From Pseudaestuariivita sp. (GTDB lineage: Bacteria; Pseudomonadota; Alphaproteobacteria; Rhodobacterales; Rhodobacteraceae), in NCBI GenBank assembly GCA_020629995.1, contig JAHDCH010000051.1:1-7682 (forward strand): a DNA stretch of 7,682 nucleotides, in the 5' to 3' direction. Below, piece by piece: positions 1 to 5,497 of the stretch (the stretch's first letter is position 1; every line of letters begins with the position of its first letter). The notes beneath the pieces were generated by a model that was not told the DNA's origin, did not search any database, and saw nothing but the letters and a program-made list of their open reading frames with translations. The translations under genes and the position numbers were made by a program.

Positions 1-3
1 CGT

Positions 4-89
4 GCCCGCGTGATGGAATGGTAGACATAGGGGACTTAAAATCCCTAGGCCTTTGCGCCGTGCCGGTTCGAGTCCGGCCGCGGGTACCA
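4..89 (+). tRNA. tRNA-Leu (anticodon UAA)
   Basis: A complete class II tRNA with encoded CCA. The acceptor stem GCCCGCG (4-10) pairs with CGCGGGT (79-85), with a G-U closing pair, followed by discriminator A86 and CCA 87-89. The anticodon stem GGGGA (30-34) pairs with TCCCT (42-46), with one G-U pair. The loop CTTAAAA (35-41) puts TAA at 37-39, which reads UUA (and UUG by wobble). The long variable arm (47-61) holds a GGC/GCC stem typical of tRNA-Leu. The T arm is GCCGG/CCGGC around TTCGAGT (62-78). Its promoter lies outside the window. No second copy of the tRNA 3' end was seen, so nothing suggests an integrated element here. Confidence 0.97.
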
Positions 90-164
90 CATGTCCGATC
101 CTCTCTTGCACCCAAGGCCGCGCCGCGCCACAACAGGCGGTGCGCCCGCGCAGGCGCCCAATCA

Positions 165-171
165 AGAAGGA
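165..171 (+). promoter_or_regulatory. Ribosome binding site of the aldehyde dehydrogenase gene
   Basis: AGAAGGA at 165-171 sits 8 nt before the ATG at 180. It decides the start of the aldehyde dehydrogenase: the same frame stays open back into the tRNA gene, but that upstream part is tRNA and spacer sequence and has no comparable Shine-Dalgarno site. Confidence 0.75.
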
Positions 172-179
172 TCGCACGC

Positions 180-1619
180 ATGAAAAACGCAGGCAATTTC
201 TACATTGGCGGCGCCTGGGTCGCCCCGCAGGACGGGCGCGATTTCCCGGTCATCGACCCCTCGACCGAAGAGGCCGTCTCGACCATTTCGCTGGGCGGCG
301 CAGCCGACACCAACGCGGCCGTCGCCGCAGCCAAGGCCGCGTTCCCCAAATGGGCCGCATCGTCCAAGGCTGAACGGCTCGAGCTGATGGAGACCATCCT
401 TGAGGTCTACCACAAGCATGCCGACGAGATGGCCGCGGCGATCAGCAGCGAGATGGGCGCGCCCATCGACATGGCCAAGGTGCAGCAGTCGGGCACCGGG
501 TCGTACCACCTGCAGGCCTTTATCGATGCGTTCCGCGATTTTGAATTCGAACACCCGCTGCGAGCGGGCGAGGAAAGCACGCATATCATCAAGGAGCCCA
601 TTGGCGTCTGCGCCCTGATCACGCCGTGGAACTGGCCGATGAACCAGATCACGCTCAAGGTCGTGCCGGCGCTGGCGACGGGTTGTACGATGGTTCTGAA
701 ACCGTCCGAGCAATCGCCTTTGTCGGGCATCCTGTTTTCGGAAATCATGCACGAAGCGGGCGTGCCGGCGGGCGTTTACAACATGGTCAATGGCGATGGG
801 CCGGGCGTGGGCAGCCAGCTGTCGGCGCACAAGGACATCGACATGGTCAGCTTCACCGGCTCGACCCGGGCGGGCCGCGCGATCACCATCGCCGCCGCCG
901 ACACGATCAAGCGCGTCAGCCTCGAGCTGGGCGGGAAAGGCGCGAACCTTGTGTTCGCGGATGCCGATCCCAAGGCCGTCAAACAGGGCATCATCCGCTG
1001 TTTCAACAACACCGGCCAGTCGTGCAACGCGCCGACCCGGATGCTGGTCGAACGGTCGCGCTATGACGAAGCGGTCGAACAGGCCAAGGAGGCCGCCGAG
1101 GCCACATCGGTCAATGCCGCCAGCGCCGAAGGCCGCCACATCGGCCCGCTGGTCAGCGAGATGCAGTTCGACAAGGTGCAGGACCTGATCCAGAAGGGCA
1201 TCGACGAAGGCGCGCGCCTTGTCACCGGCGGGGTGGGCCGCCCGGACGGGCTGAACCGCGGCTTTTTCGTCAAGCCGACCGTCTTTGCCGATTGCAACAA
1301 CGACATGCAGATCATGCGCGAAGAAATCTTTGGCCCGGTCCTGTCGATGATGCCCTTCGACACCGAAGAAGAGGCCATCGCCATCGCCAATGACACCGAT
1401 TACGGCCTGACCAACTATGTCCAGACGACCGACCCTGAAAAGGCCCGCCGCGTGGCGCGCGCGGTGCGGTCCGGCATGGTCGACATCAACGGGCAGGCGC
1501 GCGGCGCCGGGTCGCCCTTTGGCGGGATGAAACAGTCGGGCAACGGGCGCGAAGGCGGCGTCTGGGGGCTGGACGAGTTTCTTGAGGTCAAGGCGATCGG
1601 CGGCTGGCCGGCCGAATAA
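180..1619 (+). CDS. NAD(P)-dependent aldehyde dehydrogenase (ALDH superfamily)
   Basis: Soluble cytoplasmic enzyme that oxidises an aldehyde to its carboxylic acid. The 479 residues match the usual length of the superfamily. Visible active-site motifs are PWNWP with the catalytic Asn151, LKPSE with cofactor-binding Lys174, a Rossmann-type FTGSTRAG (225-232), LELGGK with general base Glu249, GQSCNA with nucleophile Cys282, and EEIFGP with Glu382. The C-terminal SPFGGMKQSGNGREGG region (445-460) is also typical. All key residues are intact, so an active enzyme is expected. The start at 180 is chosen because of the preceding AGAAGGA site and because homologues begin near the FYIGGAW segment (7-13). 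The gene stands alone on this strand, 90 bp behind tRNA-Leu and convergent with the transport operon. The exact aldehyde cannot be told; the sequence resembles the broad betaine-aldehyde/semialdehyde dehydrogenase group. A functional link to the facing operon is possible but not shown. Confidence 0.95.
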   Translation: MKNAGNFYIGGAWVAPQDGRDFPVIDPSTEEAVSTISLGGAADTNAAVAAAKAAFPKWAASSKAERLELMETILEVYHKHADEMAAAISSEMGAPIDMAKVQQSGTGSYHLQAFIDAFRDFEFEHPLRAGEESTHIIKEPIGVCALITPWNWPMNQITLKVVPALATGCTMVLKPSEQSPLSGILFSEIMHEAGVPAGVYNMVNGDGPGVGSQLSAHKDIDMVSFTGSTRAGRAITIAAADTIKRVSLELGGKGANLVFADADPKAVKQGIIRCFNNTGQSCNAPTRMLVERSRYDEAVEQAKEAAEATSVNAASAEGRHIGPLVSEMQFDKVQDLIQKGIDEGARLVTGGVGRPDGLNRGFFVKPTVFADCNNDMQIMREEIFGPVLSMMPFDTEEEAIAIANDTDYGLTNYVQTTDPEKARRVARAVRSGMVDINGQARGAGSPFGGMKQSGNGREGGVWGLDEFLEVKAIGGWPAE

Positions 1620-1638
1620 GCCCGAGCTTTGCTCACAA

Positions 1639-1670
1639 AAAACGGCGGGCCAGCGATGGTCCGCCGTTTT
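1639..1670. terminator. Bidirectional intrinsic terminator between convergent genes
   Basis: Thirteen-base arms, AAAACGGCGGGCC (1639-1651) and GGTCCGCCGTTTT (1658-1670), flank a 6-nt loop and pair throughout with a single G-U. Read on the plus strand the stem ends in four T after the aldehyde dehydrogenase stop at 1619. Read on the minus strand it is followed by six T, so it should be the stronger stop for the minus-strand operon, whose last stop codon is at 1676-1678. The 56-bp spacer between the two genes contains nothing else. Confidence 0.88.
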
Positions 1671-1675
1671 GCGTT

Positions 1676-3157
1676 TCACCCGCGCGTTGCCGCTGTGGCC
1701 GCGCCCGTGCCCGCCCGGCGGCCAAAGACCGCGCCCGAGGTCAGCCCGGACCCGCCCGGGTAGCCATTGTAGAACACGCCGCCCACCAGTTCGCCGCAGG
1801 CATAAAGCCCCGGGATCGCCGCATCGCCCTGGTCCAGCACCGCGCCAGCGTCGTCAACCTTGAGCCCGCCATAGGTAAAGGTGATGCCGCCCGTGACCGG
1901 GTAGGCGCGGAACGGGCCCTGATCCAGCTTTTGCGCCCAGTTCGATTTGGCCAGCGCCAGACCCTGCGTGGCTTTGCCATCCAGCACCGTGGGGTCAAAT
2001 GGCGTGGTGTCGTCGACCGCGGCGTTGTACGCCAGCAGCGTCTGATGCGCGGCGTCCTGATCGACACCGTCCAGAAGCGGGATCAGCGCGTCGAGCGTGT
2101 CCGCCTCGACGTAATGTGCATCGTGGAAATGGTATTCGCCGTACAGCAGGTCCAGCACCTTGGCGTCGAACACCTGCCAGGCAAAATGCCCCGGCTGCTG
2201 CATGATCGCGGCGCCGAATTGCGCGTAGGTGTAGTTGCGGAAATTGATCCCTTCGTCCACGAACCGCGCGCCCCGAGCGTTCAGCATCACGCCGAGGAAA
2301 TAGCAGATCTTGCGGTAATTCTTGCGCTCACCCGGGGGCAGGTCGAGGTTGCCGTACTCGGCCATGTGCAGGTCCATGGGCGTGGCGTGGCAGCCGCCGT
2401 AGAACCCGTACTCTTGCGCGCCCAGTCGGGCCGCCATGACAAGGCCATCCCCGGTGTTGTGGGGCGTGCCGCGCACCTTGGCCTTGTCCCAATCGGGGCC
2501 GATATGCTGTTGGCGCAGCTCGGCGCTGGCCTCGAACCCGCCGCAGGCCAGGATCACGGCATCGGCGGTCAGCGTCTCGCCGCTGCCCGTGCGCACGCCG
2601 CACACGCGCCCCGCGTCCACGATCAGGTCGGTGACGGCGGCCGAGTAGCGGATCGTCCCGCCAAGGCGTTCAAACGCGGCCAGTTCCTGATCGAACAGCC
2701 CCACGCCTTCGTTGTCGGCGGCCAGCGTCAGCCCGCCCCAGAACACGAACCGCCCTTCCTTTTCAAAGCTTTGGCGGCTGTAGATCGGCTCGAACCGGAC
2801 CTGGTGCGAGGCAAGCCAGGCCATCGTGTCATAGCTTTGATCGATCAGCGTGCGCTGTTCCGGCCCAAGGGGGCGGCCATCGTTGAACCCCAGCAGATCC
2901 TTGGCAAAGGTGTCGCGGGTGTAGCCGCCAAAATCGGTGCGGGCCAGGCGCGGATCGTCCGGGTCCTTGAGCAGGGGCAAAAGGTCATCGCCTGATCCAT
3001 AGGCAAAGCGCATCGCCCCGGCGGTATATTTGGTGTTGCCGCCCGCCAGCGCGGCGTCTGCCTTTTCAAGCATCAGCACCTCGGCGCCGTTTTCCAGCGC
3101 GGCGATGCCGGCGCAAAGGGCTGCATTGCCGGAACCGGCGATGATGATCTTGGTCAT
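1676..3157 (-). CDS. tcuA: TcuA-type FAD-dependent dehydrogenase (tricarballylate dehydrogenase family)
   Basis: A 493-residue flavoprotein of the FAD-binding-2 (fumarate reductase/succinate dehydrogenase-like) superfamily. The N-terminal dinucleotide fold starts at once with IIIAGSGNAALCAG (4-17) and ends its second strand with Glu31, which normally holds the ribose. GGNTKYTAG (39-47) follows, and the substrate-capping region contains MLNARGARFVDEG (291-303). The C-terminal FAD motif covers GLYACGELVGG (450-460) and YNGYPGGSGLTSGAVFGRRAG-like sequence to 483. In Salmonella, TcuA oxidises tricarballylate to cis-aconitate and needs TcuB to reoxidise its FAD; no tcuB is seen here. The His found in the GGVH motif of classical soluble fumarate reductases is Phe462 or Tyr463 here, which fits the TcuA/ketosteroid-dehydrogenase-like branch. 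There is no signal peptide, so the protein is cytoplasmic. Its ATG overlaps the stop of the upstream hydroxyacid dehydrogenase gene (ATGA, 3154-3157), with a weak GAGG 10 nt upstream, so translation is probably coupled. It is the last gene of the operon. The family is secure; the substrate is inferred. Confidence 0.85.
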   Translation of the reverse strand: MTKIIIAGSGNAALCAGIAALENGAEVLMLEKADAALAGGNTKYTAGAMRFAYGSGDDLLPLLKDPDDPRLARTDFGGYTRDTFAKDLLGFNDGRPLGPEQRTLIDQSYDTMAWLASHQVRFEPIYSRQSFEKEGRFVFWGGLTLAADNEGVGLFDQELAAFERLGGTIRYSAAVTDLIVDAGRVCGVRTGSGETLTADAVILACGGFEASAELRQQHIGPDWDKAKVRGTPHNTGDGLVMAARLGAQEYGFYGGCHATPMDLHMAEYGNLDLPPGERKNYRKICYFLGVMLNARGARFVDEGINFRNYTYAQFGAAIMQQPGHFAWQVFDAKVLDLLYGEYHFHDAHYVEADTLDALIPLLDGVDQDAAHQTLLAYNAAVDDTTPFDPTVLDGKATQGLALAKSNWAQKLDQGPFRAYPVTGGITFTYGGLKVDDAGAVLDQGDAAIPGLYACGELVGGVFYNGYPGGSGLTSGAVFGRRAGTGAATAATRG

Positions 3158-4125
3158 GGGGTCCAGGCCTCGGGGTTGATCATGTGGATGGGTGCGCCGT
3201 CCGCATAGGCGTTGATCTGGTCAAAGATGTCGGCGAATTGCAGGTCAAATTCATCCTCGGTCACATAGCCAAGATGCGGCGTGGGCAGGACGTTGTCGTG
3301 GGTCAGCAGCGGATGTGCGGGATCGGTGAGGGGTTCGGTGTCAAAGACATCAACGGCGGCATGGATGCGGCCCCGCGCCACTTCGGCCTCGAGCGCGCCA
3401 GGCGCGACCAGCCCCGCGCGGGACGTGTTCACGAACAGCGCGCGCGGCGCCATCGCGGCAAGATCGCCGGCGGTTATGATCCCGCGCGTCTCCGGTTTGA
3501 GACGCACATGCAGGCTGACGATATCGGAGGTGGCAAAGAACGCCGCACGCGATGGGGCCACCTGTGCGCCGTCCGCCGCGGCGCGGGCGCGGCCGGCCTC
3601 CGAAGACCACCACTGCACCTGCATCCCCAGCGCGCGCGCGTAATCCGCAACGGCCCGCCCGATCCTGCCATAGCCGTAAAGGCCCAGCGTCCGTCCGCGC
3701 AGCGTCCGGCCCACACCGGCCTGCCAGCGTCCCGCCCGGATCGACGCAACCTGCTGCGGGATCTGGCGAAAGCTGGCCAGGATCAGCGCCAGAGTATGCT
3801 CGGCCGCTGCATAAGACGGCGTTCCCGAATGCATGTTGGAGCACAGCAAGACGCCGTTGGCGGTGCAGGCTGGCACGTCCACATGTGGGTAGACGCTGCG
3901 CTGCGAGATCAGCCTCAGCCGCGGCAGCCGGCTCAGAAGGTCGGCGGTGATCTGTGTTCTTTCGCGGAACAGGACCAGCGCCTCGGCCTCGGCCAGCCGC
4001 GCGGCCAATGCCTGCGGATCGGGTTCGTGATCCGTCCAGACGGTGACATCATGCGCGCGCAGCCGATCATAGCAGGGCAGGGTGCGCAGCGTGTCGAACC
4101 AGTCGTCAAGAATGTGGACTTTCAC
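3154..4125 (-). CDS. D-2-hydroxyacid dehydrogenase, NAD(P)-dependent (D-isomer specific family)
   Basis: Cytoplasmic enzyme of 323 residues that interconverts a 2-hydroxy acid and a 2-oxo acid. The substrate-binding domain occupies about 1-105 and 285-323, around a central Rossmann domain with GYGRIG (151-156). The catalytic set of the family is visible: Arg236 in NTSRAG, Glu264 in DVFDTEPL and His284 in TPHLGY. The spacing agrees with 3-phosphoglycerate dehydrogenase-type members, and the short length means there is no ACT domain. The start is GTG at 4125, which overlaps the stop of the upstream small gene (GTGA, 4122-4125). A GGAG lies 10 nt upstream (4136-4139), and the protein begins MKVHILDDW as expected for the first beta strand. 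Its stop overlaps the ATG of the TcuA-like gene. The true substrate is unknown; the operon suggests a carboxylated 2-oxo or 2-hydroxy acid. Confidence 0.93.
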   Translation of the reverse strand: MKVHILDDWFDTLRTLPCYDRLRAHDVTVWTDHEPDPQALAARLAEAEALVLFRERTQITADLLSRLPRLRLISQRSVYPHVDVPACTANGVLLCSNMHSGTPSYAAAEHTLALILASFRQIPQQVASIRAGRWQAGVGRTLRGRTLGLYGYGRIGRAVADYARALGMQVQWWSSEAGRARAAADGAQVAPSRAAFFATSDIVSLHVRLKPETRGIITAGDLAAMAPRALFVNTSRAGLVAPGALEAEVARGRIHAAVDVFDTEPLTDPAHPLLTHDNVLPTPHLGYVTEDEFDLQFADIFDQINAYADGAPIHMINPEAWTP

Positions 4126-4361
4126 CGGCTTTCCACTCCGGCATGGGGGGTGGGCGACCGGGGGGTCGGCACGAACACCGCCTCGTCCAGTGCGCAGAGC
4201 GCCGTCAGAACCTGCTGGCGCGCCGCCAGAAGGTGATTGAACTGCACATCACAGCCCGCAATCGGCGCGGGGTAGGCTGAAATTTCTGTCTGGATCAGGG
4301 CGCGCGCCCGTTTCAATTCGGTCCGCGCAAGGACAAGGCAGTCTTCGAACGTGTCGGTCAT
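4122..4361 (-). CDS. Small hypothetical protein, 79 residues
   Basis: I do not recognise a named family. Residues 1-28 and 40-62 look strongly helical, joined by a loop ISAYPAPIAGCD (27-38), which gives a helical-hairpin shape. The C-terminus (63-79) is proline-rich and probably disordered. Cysteines are at 8, 37 and 56; there is no signal peptide, membrane segment or recognisable zinc-site spacing. The PIAGCDVQFNHLL stretch (33-45) has the look of a conserved core. The start is ATG 4361, supported by GGAGAG 5 nt upstream. The reading frame is open much farther upstream, but that part runs antisense-free through the prpF-like gene in another frame and is not used. It is the first gene after the operator-bearing gap and overlaps the next gene by GTGA, so it is translationally tied to the hydroxyacid dehydrogenase. 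A role as a small accessory or regulatory subunit is possible, without direct evidence. Confidence 0.8.
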   Translation of the reverse strand: MTDTFEDCLVLARTELKRARALIQTEISAYPAPIAGCDVQFNHLLAARQQVLTALCALDEAVFVPTPRSPTPHAGVESR

Positions 4362-4366
4362 TGTGG

Positions 4367-4372
4367 CTCTCC
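4367..4372 (-). promoter_or_regulatory. Ribosome binding site of the 79-residue gene
   Basis: Minus-strand GGAGAG, 5 nt before the ATG at 4361, is the best Shine-Dalgarno match between the operon's complete genes and fixes the start of the small gene. It lies between the operator-like repeat (4377-4404) and the start codon, as expected if a separate transcript begins in this gap. Confidence 0.75.
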
Positions 4373-4376
4373 AGTC

Positions 4377-4404
4377 GATATTGTATGCGATAGTATACAA
4401 TATC
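4377..4404. promoter_or_regulatory. Candidate operator: 28-bp inverted repeat of GntR type
   Basis: Perfect 10-bp arms, GATATTGTAT (4377-4386) and ATACAATATC (4395-4404), flank an 8-bp spacer. Inside are two 12-mers close to ATTGTATACAAT: ATTGTATGCGAT (4380-4391, two differences) and ATAGTATACAAT (4390-4401, one difference). Their centres are 10 bp apart, one helical turn. GTATAC-cored palindromes of this kind resemble operators of GntR-family (FCD/VanR-like) repressors, which often control carboxylate uptake genes. The site is markedly AT-rich in otherwise GC-rich DNA and fills most of the 50-bp gap upstream of the small gene. The regulator gene is not in the window, so assignment to GntR is inference; the repeat itself is seen directly. 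Confidence 0.65.
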
Positions 4405-4415
4405 AGCGCCGTCAA
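4387..4415 (-). promoter_or_regulatory. Possible internal promoter of the small gene, hydroxyacid dehydrogenase and TcuA-like gene
   Basis: On the minus strand TTGACG (4410-4415), one base off the -35 consensus, contains the stop codon of the prpF-like gene. Seventeen bases further is TATCGC (4387-4392), a weak -10. Better -10-like words (TATACT, TACAAT) are present in the AT-rich palindrome but at poor spacing. A promoter here would be overlaid by the GntR-like operator. Only moderately supported. Confidence 0.35.
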
Positions 4416-5497
4416 TTCCCGGGCCAGACACGCGCGGGGACAAAGACCTTTCCGGCGGCGAGCTTGCGTGCCGTGCGGACCAGCCCCGCCGACTTGATCT
4501 GCGCGCCGGATGCGGTCAGGGCGTAGTCGACCAGAACGTCGATCGAGCCGGACGCATGTTCCAGCACGATGCGCGCAGGCGAGCCGTTTGGGATCGGCAC
4601 ATCGGCCACCGTGCCGGGTGCCAGGACGCACGAGGCCAGGCATTGCGCGCCTGTCACGGCCATCGTGGGATGTGTTTTCCAGGGCATGAAATACCGCACG
4701 GCCACGCTGCCGCCGTCGCGGGGCGGAGCGACGATCCCGAATTTCGGCGTGACAGATTGCGACACGTCGCCCATGCCCATGCGCGCGCCTGCTTCGCGGC
4801 GCACTGCCTCCATCCGTGCGAAAAAGGCGGTGTTGGCGTCCAGTTCGGCTGCGCTTTCGTACCCGGTCAGGCCAAAGCTTTCGGCGCGGGCGATGACCAT
4901 GGGCATGGCCACGTCCATGCAGGTGACGGGAATGCCGCCAATCTCTTCGATCAGGTTGCCGGTGGGCAGGAAATGCCCGGTGACGCCGCCGACCGTGTCC
5001 ATGAACTGTAGCGCGACGGGCGCGGCGGTGCCGGGCACCCCGTCAATCCGCGCCTCGCCGTCATAGCTGACCCGCCCGCCCGGCGTCTGAACGGTGGCCG
5101 TCACCCGCGCCCCGGTGTTGACCGCGCGGATGTTGACCTGCGTCTCGCCCTCGCGCGCGGGCACCAGCCCCATTTCGATCGCGGCGGGCCCGACGCCCGA
5201 CAGGATGTTGCCGCAAGTGGGTTTGAAATCCACAAGACCATCTTCGACCCCGACCTGAGCAAAGAAGTAATCGACATCGGCCCAGTCTTCGTCTGACCGC
5301 GACAGCATGGCGACCTTGGTAGTCACCGCCGCGCCGCCGCCGATGCCGTCGATGTTCAGCGCGTTGCCCGATCCGATCAGCGCCACCAGCACGCGGGCCA
5401 GCGTCTCTTGGTCATGGGGCAGGGCGGCGCGGTTGATGTAGGGGCCGCGCGACGTGCCGCCGCGCATGAACAGGTAGGGGATCGCGGTCTGGGTCAT
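4412..5497 (-). CDS. PrpF-family isomerase, 4-oxalomesaconate tautomerase-like
   Basis: A 361-residue cytoplasmic protein of the PrpF/GalD family, which has two diaminopimelate-epimerase-like halves. Known members are PrpF (2-methylaconitate isomerase, also acting on aconitate), GalD (4-oxalomesaconate tautomerase of gallate breakdown) and methylitaconate delta-isomerase. All shift protons next to a C=C bond in unsaturated polycarboxylates without a cofactor. The family signature MRGGTSRG (11-18) is near the N-terminus. Lys61 (TTK) and Cys95 (TCGN) are 34 residues apart, the same spacing as the Lys73/Cys107 active-site pair reported for Shewanella PrpF. KTHPTMAVTGAQC (274-286) belongs to the C-terminal half. 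The ATG at 5497 overlaps the stop of the transporter gene (ATGA, 5494-5497), and no Shine-Dalgarno is visible there, so translation is probably coupled. The next gene is 50 bp away behind an operator-like repeat. The lack of prpC/prpB or gallate genes in view leaves the substrate open. Confidence 0.88.
   Translation of the reverse strand: MTQTAIPYLFMRGGTSRGPYINRAALPHDQETLARVLVALIGSGNALNIDGIGGGAAVTTKVAMLSRSDEDWADVDYFFAQVGVEDGLVDFKPTCGNILSGVGPAAIEMGLVPAREGETQVNIRAVNTGARVTATVQTPGGRVSYDGEARIDGVPGTAAPVALQFMDTVGGVTGHFLPTGNLIEEIGGIPVTCMDVAMPMVIARAESFGLTGYESAAELDANTAFFARMEAVRREAGARMGMGDVSQSVTPKFGIVAPPRDGGSVAVRYFMPWKTHPTMAVTGAQCLASCVLAPGTVADVPIPNGSPARIVLEHASGSIDVLVDYALTASGAQIKSAGLVRTARKLAAGKVFVPARVWPGN

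Noticed and set aside
4..89. tRNA-Leu as an attachment site for an integrated element
   Set aside because: No integrase and no repeat of the tRNA 3' end were seen in the window, and gene composition is uniform.
106..134. TTGCAC with CACAAC 17 bp downstream as a promoter for the aldehyde dehydrogenase
   Set aside because: The -10 match is poor and a single weak match in this spacer is not convincing; the gene could also be read through from the tRNA.
142..157. Small hairpin GCGCC/GGCGC in the spacer after the tRNA
   Set aside because: The stem is only 5 bp with no T-run, well within chance in such GC-rich sequence.
18..179. N-terminal extension of the aldehyde dehydrogenase frame to position 18
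   Set aside because: It would translate the tRNA gene; the ATG at 180 with AGAAGGA fits family length and motif positions.
162..1679. Long open frame (505 codons) on the minus strand opposite the aldehyde dehydrogenase
   Set aside because: Its product is rich in Arg, His, Asp and Gly with no recognisable domain, and it mirrors the codon structure of the real gene, as is usual for antisense frames in GC-rich DNA.
1931..2995. Plus-strand open frame of 354 codons opposite the TcuA-like gene
   Set aside because: It is an antisense shadow of a gene with full family motifs; it has no ribosome binding site or domain.
3184..4236. Plus-strand open frame of 350 codons opposite the hydroxyacid dehydrogenase
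   Set aside because: It is an antisense shadow; the minus-strand gene has an intact catalytic Arg/Glu/His set.
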